Shown here piece by piece: positions 49,095-58,562 of a stretch of DNA of 64,000 nucleotides. The notes beneath the pieces were generated by a model. The model had not been told where the DNA came from. It made no database searches and saw nothing but the letters and a program-made list of their open reading frames with translations. The first letter of the stretch is position 1. The number at the start of each line of letters is the position of its first letter. This stretch comes from Clostridia bacterium (GTDB taxonomy: Bacteria; Bacillota; Clostridia; Lutisporales; Lutisporaceae): positions 1 to 64,000 of the forward strand of contig JAQSYD010000026.1 in the NCBI GenBank assembly GCA_029256325.1. The letters are read 5' to 3'. The position numbers and the translations under genes are program-made.

Positions 49095-49856
49095 ATGACA
49101 GTAAATAAAATGTTTGTATTAAAAAATATATCTAAAACATACGGGGAGATGAGGGCATTGTCTTCCCTTTCTCTTATTGTGGAGAAGGGTGAGATGATTG
49201 CGCTTATCGGCCCAAGCGGTGCTGGTAAAACCACACTGCTTAACATACTGGCAAATACTATACTCCCTGATAGCGGTGAGGTTATAGTTGACGGTATAAC
49301 GCTTCATGCATATAAAAGTACAAAGCAGTTTGCAGATAAGGTAGGAATGATCAGACAGCAATTTGATCTGGTAGGTCATCTAAAGGTTATTCATAATGTG
49401 TTGGCCGGAAGGCTTAAGGATTGGGGCTTCTTCAAAGCTCTTTTATCTTTGATTATCCCACAGGACAGCAAAATAGCTGAAAGTGCTTTAGAAAAGGTCG
49501 GCCTTAAGGATAAGCTTTATGAAAGAACAAGCAGCCTATCAGGTGGCGAGCAGCAAAGGGTTGCAATGGCAAGGCTTTTGGTTCAAAATCCCCAGGCGGT
49601 ACTGGCAGATGAGCCGGTGGCTTCCCTAGACCCTGTTAGAGCTAAGGATATATTATATATGCTGACAAAGCTTGCATCGGAGGAACAACAAACCCTTATA
49701 GCCAGCTTGCACTCCGTAGAATATGCTAGAAAATACTTCAAAAGAATCATAGCCCTTCAAGCAGGAAGGGTTTATTTTGATTTACCTGTTGAAAAAGTCA
49801 CTGAGGAGCTTTTGTCCTCCCTGTACAGTCTGGAGGAAGAGAAGCAGCATGAATAA
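49095..49856 (+). CDS. ABC transporter ATP-binding protein (PhnC-like)
   Basis: A 253-aa ATPase with Walker A GPSGAGKTT, signature SLSGGEQQRVAMARLL, Walker B AVLADEPVASLD and the switch His in ASLHSVEYA. It energises the two permeases that follow. It overlaps the next gene by 8 nt. The specificity follows the binding protein, that is, putative selenium oxyanion or phosphonate. Confidence 0.93.
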   Translation: MTVNKMFVLKNISKTYGEMRALSSLSLIVEKGEMIALIGPSGAGKTTLLNILANTILPDSGEVIVDGITLHAYKSTKQFADKVGMIRQQFDLVGHLKVIHNVLAGRLKDWGFFKALLSLIIPQDSKIAESALEKVGLKDKLYERTSSLSGGEQQRVAMARLLVQNPQAVLADEPVASLDPVRAKDILYMLTKLASEEQQTLIASLHSVEYARKYFKRIIALQAGRVYFDLPVEKVTEELLSSLYSLEEEKQHE

Positions 49857-50622
49857 ACGTAGCTATCTATCAACCATATTAATCATTGTTTTCCTATTCA
49901 GTCTAACCTCTATTCAATGGAATAAAGAGCTATTCCATTCCGGCGGCGGTGAAACCTTATTGCAAATAATAAAGTCTCTGTTTCAGCCGGATTTATCAAT
50001 AAGCACGCTACTGCTTGCATTGAAGTCTGCATGGATTACTTTAGCCTATGCAGTTACCGGAATAAGTCTTGCACTGCTCATTGCCTTTATTCTGGGCATA
50101 CTGGCTTCTGGTGTTTTGTTCAATAGCGGCTTTGGCCGCTGGCTGTCCTTCGGTGTATTCAGAGGTACTTTAAGCTTTATGCGAGCTATTCATGAGCTTG
50201 TTTGGGCGTGGCTTTTTGTTGCTGCTATTGGTCTTTCACCCTTTGCTGCTATATTTGCATTGGCAATAGCCTACGGAGGTGCTTTGGGAAGAGTTTTTGC
50301 AGACATATTAAATGATGTTCCCCAGGAGCCCCTAAACGCACTAAAATCTTCCGGTGCATCTAAGCTTCATATCCTGTTGTATGCATATCTGCCTATGACA
50401 GCATCCAATATGTTGAGCTATACTATGTACCGATTTGAATGTGCAATACGCTCTTCAGCTATTATGAGTTTTGTAGGCTTGGGGGGCTTAGGTTATCAAA
50501 TTCAGCTTTCCTTATCGGAGTTACGCTATCATGAGGTTTGGACTTTTATGTTTTTCTTGATCGTTTTAGTTTCAGCAGTAGATTTATGGAGCAATATGCT
50601 CAGAAAAAGGTTGATTTTATGA
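49849..50622 (+). CDS. ABC transporter permease (PhnE-like), first
   Basis: A 257-aa permease with about six helices and the EAA-type loop LNALKSSGASKLHILLYAYLP, followed by FVGLGGLGYQIQLSL. The ATG at 49849 with GGAGGAAG upstream overlaps the ATPase gene, and the track ORF is 72 nt too long. It forms a heterodimer with the next permease. Confidence 0.92.
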   Translation: MNKRSYLSTILIIVFLFSLTSIQWNKELFHSGGGETLLQIIKSLFQPDLSISTLLLALKSAWITLAYAVTGISLALLIAFILGILASGVLFNSGFGRWLSFGVFRGTLSFMRAIHELVWAWLFVAAIGLSPFAAIFALAIAYGGALGRVFADILNDVPQEPLNALKSSGASKLHILLYAYLPMTASNMLSYTMYRFECAIRSSAIMSFVGLGGLGYQIQLSLSELRYHEVWTFMFFLIVLVSAVDLWSNMLRKRLIL

Positions 50623-51458
50623 TGCTAAAAGCAAAACTTAATTTTATAAAACTGTCATTGATTGCTGCCGCGTTGTTAATTCTTATCTCGTGGCTATTTA
50701 TATTCATCGTTGAAGATGCCAGTATTTCAGCTTTATTCTCCGCAAAAAACGCCCTTCACACGAAACAGTTTTTCCAAGGCTTAGTCGGAATTCATGAGGA
50801 GCAGCCTGCCTTTTTTAATATAGAAAGCTGGAAAGACGCTTTAAGCTTAACCTATGATACATTGATGATAAGTATTATAGCCATTGGCTTTTCAGCGATT
50901 GGAATGCTGCTGACAGTAATACCTGCCGCAAGAAATGCCGCAGAAGGTACATTAACACTGTCAAGAAAGTGGTATAACTGGCTTATATTTGGATTTATAC
51001 GCTGCATATATGTGTTTTCCAGATCCGTTCCCGAGCTGGTATGGGCTATGGTCATCGTATTTGTATTGAAACCGGGCATTCTGCCTGGTGCCTTAGCTTT
51101 GGCACTTCATAACTTTGGCATATTAGGAAAGCTGTGTGCAGAAGTCGTAGAGGATTTGGACATGAGACCTGTCAGAAATTTGGCTTCCAGTGGTGCTTCT
51201 TCAGGTCAACTTCTGTTTTATGGCGTACTGCCCGCTGTAATGCCAAAATTTATAACCTATATGTTATACAGATGGGAAGTAATCATTCGCACAACGATTG
51301 TAGTAGGCTTTGTAGGCGCAGGAGGTCTTGGCCAGCAGTTCAAGCTCAGCATGAGCTGGTTCCATTATACAGATGTAACCCTGATACTGATATGCTATTT
51401 ACTGCTGGTAGGCTTTGTTGACCTGTTTTCTGAAGGCTGCCGCAGATTACAAAAATAA
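50619..51458 (+). CDS. ABC transporter permease (PhnE-like), second
   Basis: A 279-aa permease homologous to the previous one (VRNLASSGASSGQLLFYGVLP, FVGAGGLGQQFKLSM). Its ATG overlaps the stop of the first permease (ATGA), which indicates translational coupling. The track ORF extends 81 nt too far upstream. Last gene of the transporter operon. Confidence 0.92.
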   Translation: MMLKAKLNFIKLSLIAAALLILISWLFIFIVEDASISALFSAKNALHTKQFFQGLVGIHEEQPAFFNIESWKDALSLTYDTLMISIIAIGFSAIGMLLTVIPAARNAAEGTLTLSRKWYNWLIFGFIRCIYVFSRSVPELVWAMVIVFVLKPGILPGALALALHNFGILGKLCAEVVEDLDMRPVRNLASSGASSGQLLFYGVLPAVMPKFITYMLYRWEVIIRTTIVVGFVGAGGLGQQFKLSMSWFHYTDVTLILICYLLLVGFVDLFSEGCRRLQK

Positions 51459-51614
51459 GAAGCATCTCATGTTCTACCGACATAGATAAATCGCACTAAT
51501 GTTTTAACACTGAAAAAACAGTACTTTTTGCGATTTATAAACAGCGGATAACATGACCTGCTATTTTGTGAATGCAATTTGTTTAGCACGAAATATATTG
51601 ATGCTTCTTATTTT

Positions 51615-51761
51615 TTAAATTTTACTTTCCTCTTTTATCTTAAGGCAGATTCTTTCCATGCCTTTGCTCATCTTGGCAAAACCTGTACTTTGTATCGTAA
51701 CAGGAGCAGCCCTTCTTATCATCATTTTGTTCTTCTTCAACTTAGCTCTTAACTGGTTCAT
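51615..51761 (-). CDS. Small basic protein, tandem paralog 1
   Basis: A 48-aa ORF missing from the track. AAAGGTGG lies 6 nt before its ATG. The core KNKMMIRRAAPVTIQSTGFAK matches KNKRMVRHAAPITVENKGMTA in the next gene, so the two are paralogs in tandem. It is rich in Lys and Arg. No known family and no membrane segment. Confidence 0.65.
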   Translation of the reverse strand: MNQLRAKLKKNKMMIRRAAPVTIQSTGFAKMSKGMERICLKIKEESKI

Positions 51762-51866
51762 AGCATACCACCTTTAACCTTATTCTAACCAATCGTATTA
51801 GATATATATGCGATGGGACAAAAAAGTATTAAAAGCTGCACATATTGTACAGCTTCATTTTCAACA

Positions 51867-52079
51867 CTAAAATATTCTAGATAATAAAGACCTTCCGGCT
51901 TTTTTCTTTTTTGTTTGTACCTTCCTATAAAGCTCTTCGCCTTTGCTTTCTAACGCTGTCATCCCTTTATTCTCAACTGTTATAGGTGCAGCATGCCTAA
52001 CCATCCTTTTATTTTTTTCTACATTGTTTTTTAATTTCACCAGTCCCGGTCTATCTTCCAGCAGCATTTGTTTCACCAA
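51867..52079 (-). CDS. Small basic protein, tandem paralog 2
   Basis: A 70-aa basic protein sharing the K-N-K-x-M-x-R-x-A-A-P-[VI]-T core with the 48-aa ORF downstream, plus extra N- and C-terminal residues (ends KKAGRSLLSRIF). The start is a GTG after GGGAGG. It lies 21 nt after the membrane-protein gene at 52101, so it is probably co-transcribed. The function is unknown. Confidence 0.7.
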   Translation of the reverse strand: MVKQMLLEDRPGLVKLKNNVEKNKRMVRHAAPITVENKGMTALESKGEELYRKVQTKKKKAGRSLLSRIF

Positions 52080-52100
52080 TTTATCCTCCCTAATCGATCA

Positions 52101-53057
52101 TTACTCGGATACTTCTTGTTCACAGGGATACTTCAGATCAAAAAGCTCAATTTCACTAAAAATCAGTTCATCTATGCCTACAATTATATTTTGTATGACA
52201 TATGCTTCCGCGTCAAGTATTTGACTTTCATTATGGCTTAAAACCATAATGAAAATTCCCCCATCTATCACTCGACTTTGAACAGGGGATACCACCATGC
52301 TTTTTCCAACTTCCTCAATCACAGTAGTATTGCCATCCATGTAGGTATTGTCTCTAATAAGATTTATACTATGCTGACAAATATTATATACTATTTTTAT
52401 TTTATCATAATTCAATTCATTCTTCCAATATATATCAATTTTGTAGTCATTTTCTATTGATTTCTGCAGCATTTGATACTCAACTAATACATTCTTCATA
52501 TTATATAAATATACACCTTTAGGATCATCCGATATGGTTATTTCCTCAAAAATATAGCTGCAGTGCTCTTTAAGTGCCAAGAAAATTTTGTTCTGGGCAT
52601 AAAGCTTCTCATTATATCTCTTTATAAGCTTGTCTACAGTATTTTTATATTCAATGACATCCACGGAGTCTGATTTAGACAGCTTAACTCCACCAATAGC
52701 CAGTTCTCCTATGTGAAAATTGGCATATAGGATTGAATAAATGATGATCTCAGCCAAAAAAAGCAGTCCTCCGAAGAAAATATAAGGCGATACTGACATC
52801 CCGTTTTTTCCCAATATAAGCATTGCAGGTGAAGGTATTATAATAAGGCAAATTAAATTTGCTACCAGAAGCAAACCTATTCCAATTTCTTTCATCAGCC
52901 GCTCTGATATTCTTTTTAAGTAAGGTGATTCAGTACTGTCCACAAGGTCCTTCAAAGATGTCTTTTTGTACCCAAATACATAGGCAAGCTTAAAAACGAT
53001 ATATAGCACATACATTCCTAACAATAAGGCTAAAGCTTCTAATACTTTTGTCTTCAT
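52101..53057 (-). CDS. Membrane protein of unknown function
   Basis: A 318-aa protein with three N-terminal hydrophobic helices (about residues 4-25, 56-84, 90-112), then a long soluble domain of about 200 residues with mixed helices. The ATG at 53057 has AGGAGGGAG 4-5 nt upstream, and the track ORF is 42 nt too long. No family recognised. It is followed by the two small basic proteins, which may act with it. Confidence 0.75.
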   Translation of the reverse strand: MKTKVLEALALLLGMYVLYIVFKLAYVFGYKKTSLKDLVDSTESPYLKRISERLMKEIGIGLLLVANLICLIIIPSPAMLILGKNGMSVSPYIFFGGLLFLAEIIIYSILYANFHIGELAIGGVKLSKSDSVDVIEYKNTVDKLIKRYNEKLYAQNKIFLALKEHCSYIFEEITISDDPKGVYLYNMKNVLVEYQMLQKSIENDYKIDIYWKNELNYDKIKIVYNICQHSINLIRDNTYMDGNTTVIEEVGKSMVVSPVQSRVIDGGIFIMVLSHNESQILDAEAYVIQNIIVGIDELIFSEIELFDLKYPCEQEVSE

Positions 53058-53246
53058 AAAACTCCCTCCTATGCACAATAAACAACCGGTTAATGTCATT
53101 ATAAATTACCATGCCAATATCATCCACCCTCTTGCATTAAAACATCATGCAAATAATGCATTTATAGTTACTCTTATAATACCATTATATTACAGCCCCA
53201 GGATAAAAATAATAGGACTAAATACCTATAAATATTCTTAACAAAT

Positions 53247-53280
53247 AAAGGTATGCAGCTTCAAAAACCTGCATACCTTT
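53247..53280 (-). terminator. Rho-independent terminator of the nitroreductase gene
   Basis: AAAGGTATGCAG / CTGCATACCTTT, a 12-bp stem with a 10-nt loop and T-rich flanks. Confidence 0.85.
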
Positions 53281-53294
53281 TAATTCTATTTCTA

Positions 53295-53897
53295 TTATTT
53301 GAATACTTTCACCCTAGCTTCTAAGGGGTGGAACTGCTTCTCTCCCGGCTCTGCAGTCGGCTTGCCGAAAGGCATTTGTGCTATAAGCTTCCAGTTAGCC
53401 GGTATACTCCACTGCTGTCTAATTTCTTCATCTATCAGAGGATTATAGTGCTGCAGGGAAGCCCCCAGCCCTTCCAACTCCAAAGAAGTCCATACCACAA
53501 ATTGCAACATGCCATTGCTATGCTGAGACCAAACCGGAAAATTATCCTTATAAAGCGGAAACTGCTGCTGCAGTCCTTCTATGATGCTCATATCCTCGAA
53601 GAATAAAACTGTACCGTATCCGTTTTTAAAGGAATTGATTTTTTCATCTGTAGAAGCGAACTTATCTGCCGGTACAAGCTTCCTTAATGTTTCTTTTGTT
53701 ATATCCCATAATTTATCATGATTATTTCCAAACAACACAATAACCCTGGCACTTTGAGAATTAAAAGCTGATGGGGTGTGCATCACTGCATTATTTATAA
53801 CCTCTTGTATCTTATCTTGCGAAACATTTACTTCTTTACTAATTCCATAAATACTTCTCCTATTTTTTAAAGCTGAATTAAAATCTTTACTCATCAT
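53295..53897 (-). CDS. Nitroreductase family protein (Frm2/YdgI-like)
   Basis: A 200-aa FMN-dependent nitroreductase-like protein. An N-terminal NRRSIYGI motif is followed by MHTPSAFNSQSARVIVLFG, then GLGASLQHYNP and IAQMPFGKPTAEPGEKQF, the pattern of the fungal Frm2-like subgroup. These reduce nitro compounds, or act in lipid or redox signalling. GGAGG precedes two adjacent ATGs (53897 or 53894). Confidence 0.9.
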   Translation of the reverse strand: MMSKDFNSALKNRRSIYGISKEVNVSQDKIQEVINNAVMHTPSAFNSQSARVIVLFGNNHDKLWDITKETLRKLVPADKFASTDEKINSFKNGYGTVLFFEDMSIIEGLQQQFPLYKDNFPVWSQHSNGMLQFVVWTSLELEGLGASLQHYNPLIDEEIRQQWSIPANWKLIAQMPFGKPTAEPGEKQFHPLEARVKVFK

Positions 53898-54055
53898 TTT
53901 TCCTCCATTATGTAGTACGGATAATTATTATCCTTTATATTAGTTTAAACCTTTTATGAAAAAATATCCATTTTTAATTTTTATTTTCAGTACATAAATT
54001 AAGAATTGCATAGTAAAAATATATTGTAGAAATTAATGGAGTATAGGAGCATAGA

Positions 54056-54829
54056 ATGTCAGTCAATAAAAGATTCCTCATTCAAATTATCATTTTATCT
54101 ATTATTTGTATTAGTTTATTTACGATTGTACTGGATTTTTCAAGATTATTTGGTTCCAGCATTTTATATACTGCCTATCCCAATCACATCATAAAGAGGA
54201 TCAACGTGGTTTTGGCAGCGCTATTAGTTTGGTTGGCTGGCAAAGATAGCTTGAATAAGCAAGACAACAACATGATGAAATTTGTTTTTATTGGGATTAG
54301 CTGTGGTGAGATATGCTTTCTTTTGGCAGAACCTGCTTTAGCCATAGGCTTTTTCACATACTGTCAGTGTCTTCTGATTATAAGACATTGTAAAGGGTTA
54401 CGGGTTAAATTAATAAGAGCAAGCTCAGCACAAAAGCTTAAGCTTGCTCTTCTATTACTGACTTTGATTACAATGTTATTCTTAGGAATTTTTATACTTT
54501 ACCCTATGTTAAACCTTGATGCTCTCCTATTTATGGGTATTTTTTACGGCTTTGTTTTAAGCATATCCTTATGGGCAGCTCTAACAAACCATATTCTCGG
54601 CTTGTTCCCCCTAAAAAACTCAAAAATGATTGCGCTAGGCATGTTGTGCTTCTATCTCTGTGATATCTCTGTAGGGCTTGACGGACTGCTATGGTCTGGT
54701 ACCGCATGGTTGTTAGCCACCAGCCTTACTTGGGTATTCTACACGCCAGCTATTACCTTATTAGCTTTGAGCTGCTATAAGTATGAAGTAGAATTATCTA
54801 CTACCCAAAAGAAAATGAAGTCCTTTTGA
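54056..54829 (+). CDS. Polytopic membrane protein, weakly YhhN-like
   Basis: A 257-aa protein with seven to eight hydrophobic helices. The order of segments (GEICFLLAEPALAIGFFTYCQCLLIIRH; GMLCFYLCDISVGLDG; TWVFYTPAITLLALS) loosely follows the YhhN/TMEM86 lysoplasmalogenase family, but the first conserved Asp is Glu, so the match is tentative. Its 3' end overlaps the convergent esterase gene by 36 bp. Confidence 0.6.
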   Translation: MSVNKRFLIQIIILSIICISLFTIVLDFSRLFGSSILYTAYPNHIIKRINVVLAALLVWLAGKDSLNKQDNNMMKFVFIGISCGEICFLLAEPALAIGFFTYCQCLLIIRHCKGLRVKLIRASSAQKLKLALLLLTLITMLFLGIFILYPMLNLDALLFMGIFYGFVLSISLWAALTNHILGLFPLKNSKMIALGMLCFYLCDISVGLDGLLWSGTAWLLATSLTWVFYTPAITLLALSCYKYEVELSTTQKKMKSF

Positions 54830-56014
54830 CAATGTGATCTGGCAATCAAAATTCGTATGCCCACCCATGAACTCTTCAAATTTCGCTTTATAGCCTTTAT
54901 CTTTCAGAATCTCCAACAGCCTTAAGTGAGCATTCAAATGGTAATCGAATTTCTCAAATTCACCAAGACTCATAAATAATTCTATAGGCAGTTTGTCAGC
55001 TTGCTCAAACTTGTCTACCAATACAGCTCCTGTCATATCCTCATTATATCCCCAATAAAATGCACCGGATTGCGACAATACCTTGCCAAATATATTTGGA
55101 TATAGGAATGCTGTATAGCCTGCAGTAAGTCCTCCTGCACTAAAGCCTCCAATCAAAGCATCATTAGGGTCCTTTGAAATATTACATATGCCCTTTATCC
55201 AAGGTATTATTTCTTCTGCAATAAAGTCAATAAAAACTGTGTTAAGTCTTAAATCCTCTATCCGGTTATCTCTATTATCGATAAATACACCTACCATTGG
55301 AGGGATTACACCTTCAGCTATCATATTATCCAATATCACGGCTGCTTTTGTCTCATGCAGATATTCCCATCCATCAAAAAATACGGCAAGTCCACAGGAC
55401 TTTTTCAGCTTGTCATAATGTGCAGGCTTATATAGCCATACACGTTTGCTTCTTCCTAATATTGCGCTGTCGAAAGTAAGCTTTTCTATACTCCCTTTTG
55501 GAGTCTCGAGTTTTTCCTGTACATATGGACACTCTTCAAACCCAGGCAGCTCTATCATAGATTCCTGTTTAAACATAATACAGTACTCATTTGGATATTC
55601 TTCATCTTCTGTACAGGTGACTATATGCGCATTGAATGGATCCAGCCTTATATCCAAATCTGCCAATTCGTCTTCAGGTTTTTCGTTTATAAAGAATACA
55701 TACAAGGATCGCGCATTTTTCGCTGCTTTATAAGTTCTATACCAAAGATTTGTATCATGGAGTTTTTCCAGTCTTGTTTTTTCTGTATTCATTCCAAAAA
55801 GCTCTCCAAACACAGAAATAGTTTCAATATCTCCTGCATCCTTCCACAATACTGTTACCAATACATTTTTATCATCCCCTGGTATTGCTTCAATGAGAGG
55901 TGCACCGTTTTTTTCAATACTCCTCCAGAACTGGTTTATAGCTTCATGGTTCCCTTGTAAAACTGCTTCAGCCAATTCCTTAATTTTGGGACTAACTATA
56001 CCTTTTATATTCAT
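54794..56014 (-). CDS. Esterase (enterochelin esterase/Fes-like alpha/beta hydrolase)
   Basis: A 406-aa protein. The N-terminal about 190 residues resemble the Fes N-terminal domain, and the C-terminal putative esterase domain has AVFFDGWEYLHE, VFIDNRD, the nucleophile GGFSAGGLTAGY and the His in GGHTNFDCQI. Related enzymes release iron from siderophore esters or hydrolyse other esters. The ATG at 56014 is used, with GGAGG 10 nt upstream, and the track ORF is longer. It overlaps the convergent membrane-protein gene. Confidence 0.85.
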   Translation of the reverse strand: MNIKGIVSPKIKELAEAVLQGNHEAINQFWRSIEKNGAPLIEAIPGDDKNVLVTVLWKDAGDIETISVFGELFGMNTEKTRLEKLHDTNLWYRTYKAAKNARSLYVFFINEKPEDELADLDIRLDPFNAHIVTCTEDEEYPNEYCIMFKQESMIELPGFEECPYVQEKLETPKGSIEKLTFDSAILGRSKRVWLYKPAHYDKLKKSCGLAVFFDGWEYLHETKAAVILDNMIAEGVIPPMVGVFIDNRDNRIEDLRLNTVFIDFIAEEIIPWIKGICNISKDPNDALIGGFSAGGLTAGYTAFLYPNIFGKVLSQSGAFYWGYNEDMTGAVLVDKFEQADKLPIELFMSLGEFEKFDYHLNAHLRLLEILKDKGYKAKFEEFMGGHTNFDCQITLSKGLHFLLGSR

Positions 56015-56109
56015 GATAATCTGGCCTCCCAAATTATGTAATATCATATAAATTTTAGTATATCGGTCCTTCTTTGTAAATGGTTAGAAAATGTATAATT
56101 ATTTTTGCC

Positions 56110-56649
56110 TTAATCCGCTGCTACAATAGCCAATACCTGATGGTCCTCCCACCTGCCATTTATCTTCACATTTTTTACAGCAATACCTTCCTTATGGAAG
56201 CCTGCTTTTTCAAGTACCCTCATAGACCTTATGTTATGCGGCATAACACCAGCCTCGATTCTGTGAAGCTTTAATTCACGAAATGCAAAATCAACTGCCA
56301 GCTTTACAGCTTCAGTCATGCAGCCTTTGCCGTTTTGCTGTTGATCAAGGTAATACCCAATATAGCAGCTTTGCAAAGAGCCTCGCAGAACCTCTGTTAG
56401 GGCTACATTTCCTATCAATTCATCTGTCTCATTAAGAAAAATACCAAAGGAATATCGAACATCATTTTTACTTTGTTCTATGTCTTCCTTAATAATTTTT
56501 AATTGCACTTCCAAGGTATAAAAAGCTTCCTCCCTCTTGGGTGTATAGGTTTGAAAAAATTCTTTATTATTTAGGTTTAATCTTAGTCTTGCTTCTGCAT
56601 CAGATTGTTCCAAGAGGCGTATGTAAATATTTTCTCCTACGTATTTCAT
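56110..56649 (-). CDS. GNAT family N-acetyltransferase (RimJ/RimL-like)
   Basis: A 179-aa acetyltransferase of the Acetyltransf_3 type. Motifs are IGYYLDQQQNGKGCMTEAVKLAVDFAF and LHRIEAGVMPHNIRSMRVLEKAGFHKEG, the acetyl-CoA site and C-terminal strand of RimJ-like proteins. The substrate may be a ribosomal protein N-terminus or a small amine and cannot be told. Confidence 0.9.
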   Translation of the reverse strand: MKYVGENIYIRLLEQSDAEARLRLNLNNKEFFQTYTPKREEAFYTLEVQLKIIKEDIEQSKNDVRYSFGIFLNETDELIGNVALTEVLRGSLQSCYIGYYLDQQQNGKGCMTEAVKLAVDFAFRELKLHRIEAGVMPHNIRSMRVLEKAGFHKEGIAVKNVKINGRWEDHQVLAIVAAD

Positions 56650-56698
56650 TATTAATACCTGCCTTTCCTACTTCATTGCATTTACTTTATTCTACAAA

Positions 56699-56728
56699 AA
56701 AAGCGCAAGAACCTTCTTGCGCTTTTTT
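56699..56728 (-). terminator. Rho-independent terminator of the ATP-grasp gene
   Basis: AAAGCGCAAGAA-CC-TTCTTGCGCTTT with T/A runs on both sides, directly after the ATP-grasp stop codon. Confidence 0.88.
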
Positions 56729-56745
56729 AAATTCCAACTATTAAA

Positions 56746-57678
56746 TTAGTATCTCACTTTGAGCTCTGATCCAAGATATTTAGCAATTGTCGCCATTCCG
56801 GATATTCCAGCTGCTTCTTCAGCATCGGCATTGTAATTTGTATTTGTGTTTACATCATAAGTATAAATCTCGCCCTTTTCATCCATTATAAACTCAATTC
56901 CTGCAATATGAATCCTATTATTTTCAAGGAATTCAGCATATCTTTCAAGGATTGGATTGCTAAAACCCTCAAGTATTTCGAACTTAGGCTTCTGTTGTTT
57001 CTCACCAACGGGACAGAAGGCGTCTCCAATCTGACATGCATCTGCCGGACATAACTGGAAGCCCTGTGATGTATCCACCTGAACCGCATATAAGAATCTG
57101 CCTCCAATAAACTCACAGCGTGTTATATAAGGTTGTGCAGCTTGAATATATTCCTGTATAAGTGTAATTCCATCAACAGGCATTTCAAAATCTGGACCTT
57201 CTAAGTAGTTCTTTAACGACTCTTGATTCTGAAAAAGTTGAACGCCCAGTCCCTTTCCGCCTCTATTGTGCTTCGTTATAAAAGGCCCCTGGAATTTCTG
57301 TCCTGCTTCTATAATCCTTTCTTTCCCAACAACGGCAATTGTTTTAGGTGTACGAATACCATGCGCCTCAAGAGAAGTATACTGCGCTACCTTGCTTACT
57401 TCCAACTGTAAAGCACGACTGGAGTTTATCACCCTCCGATCATGAGCTTCCAACCATGATAACAGTGCAGCTGTATATTCTGCAGAATAGCGGTGATCTC
57501 TAGTATGGGATGAAGCACTCATACGATTGTAAAAAACGCCCTCTGGTGGTGTTTCTGTAAGATTCAACATTCCTTTGTCAATAAACCAATCCTCATATGG
57601 CAGCTCAAGAACCTCTAGATTCTTAATAAGTGGTGCAGTCCACTCGTTATTTTCATGAATAATGTAAATTTTGGCCAT
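56746..57678 (-). CDS. RimK-like ATP-grasp protein
   Basis: A 310-aa ATP-grasp ligase-like protein. Middle and C-terminal parts show GPFITKHNRGGKGLGVQLF (the glycine-rich loop), TLIQEYIQAAQPYITRCEFIGG and IEFIMDEKGEIYTYDVNTNTNYN (Mg2+ ligands). RimK-like enzymes add amino acids such as glutamate to a carboxylate. The acceptor is unknown. AAGGAGA precedes the ATG. Confidence 0.85.
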   Translation of the reverse strand: MAKIYIIHENNEWTAPLIKNLEVLELPYEDWFIDKGMLNLTETPPEGVFYNRMSASSHTRDHRYSAEYTAALLSWLEAHDRRVINSSRALQLEVSKVAQYTSLEAHGIRTPKTIAVVGKERIIEAGQKFQGPFITKHNRGGKGLGVQLFQNQESLKNYLEGPDFEMPVDGITLIQEYIQAAQPYITRCEFIGGRFLYAVQVDTSQGFQLCPADACQIGDAFCPVGEKQQKPKFEILEGFSNPILERYAEFLENNRIHIAGIEFIMDEKGEIYTYDVNTNTNYNADAEEAAGISGMATIAKYLGSELKVRY

Positions 57679-57729
57679 CTGATATCTCCTTATATCCGTA
57701 ATGTTTTTTCAAATGATGTTCATTATATG

Positions 57730-58386
57730 CTACTGATTTGTAGGCCATAGCTTAATAAAGGGTCCGTGTCCCGGAGCTATATCCTTAATATTGTACTGCA
57801 GCAAGGTTGTCTTTAGTCTTTCTATTAAATGGCCATCGGGGATTTGCTGTTCTGTAATCCTTTCAAGCTCATCCTCAAGATTTGAATTTACAGCAATTTC
57901 ATTTATTTTATCAAAGTGGATAAAGAGGTCACTGCTAAACAGCATTCTTTGCTTGGCTTCCATTACCAACAAGCCCTCCCACAAATGAACCTCTGATGGA
58001 TAAGCTATAAACTCAAGCTTGTAATCGCTGGTTTCCAAGGTTTCTCCGGGATTCTTGATCATTATATTATATTCCAAGCCAAAGCTTGCTAATTGCCTTG
58101 CTGTAATTTGCGAGCATATGGGTAAAGCCTTAGGGAAGCTCTCCATTACTTGACTGATACCGCCACACTCATCTCCTTCAAAGTGTGAAATAAATATATA
58201 AGACAGGGTGCGGTTGCCTAATATGTCTTTTAGCATAGGTATCAGCTCTACAGCCTGCTTACTGTTTCCTGTATGTATCAACAAGGGTTCCTCCCCCATA
58301 ATCAAATATTGATTGAAGGTTATAGGAATATTGCCTCCTCCACTTCTAAATAGATACAAATTATGAGAAATTTTAAATTGCTCCAT
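57730..58386 (-). CDS. MBL-fold protein resembling the di-iron domain of flavodiiron proteins
   Basis: A 218-aa metallo-beta-lactamase-fold protein without a flavodoxin domain. The motif HFEGDECGG corresponds to HxExDH of flavodiiron proteins with the last His as Glu, followed by VHLWEG, SSDLF and PGHGP at the expected ligand positions. It may be an oxygen-sensing or O2/NO-reacting ODP-type protein. The gene is separate from fprA. The start has GGAAG upstream. Confidence 0.82.
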   Translation of the reverse strand: MEQFKISHNLYLFRSGGGNIPITFNQYLIMGEEPLLIHTGNSKQAVELIPMLKDILGNRTLSYIFISHFEGDECGGISQVMESFPKALPICSQITARQLASFGLEYNIMIKNPGETLETSDYKLEFIAYPSEVHLWEGLLVMEAKQRMLFSSDLFIHFDKINEIAVNSNLEDELERITEQQIPDGHLIERLKTTLLQYNIKDIAPGHGPFIKLWPTNQ

Positions 58387-58504
58387 AATCCAACTTCCTT
58401 CCCATGTACCATTTAAGATAATTTTACTCGGTTTAATCCTGTAAATTATATATATTTAACATCATTATATTCTCCATATATGAAGAAATTATGGAGTTAA
58501 GTTA

Positions 58505-58538
58505 AAAGAACGACAGTGTTATAACACCGTCGTTCTTT
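58505..58538. terminator. Strong hairpin terminator
   Basis: AAAGAACGAC-A-GTGTTATAACAC-C-GTCGTTCTTT, a long stem after the secreted-protein gene, A/T-rich on both sides. Confidence 0.8.
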
Positions 58539-58562
58539 AACTATTATTTCATGAAATTTTGT

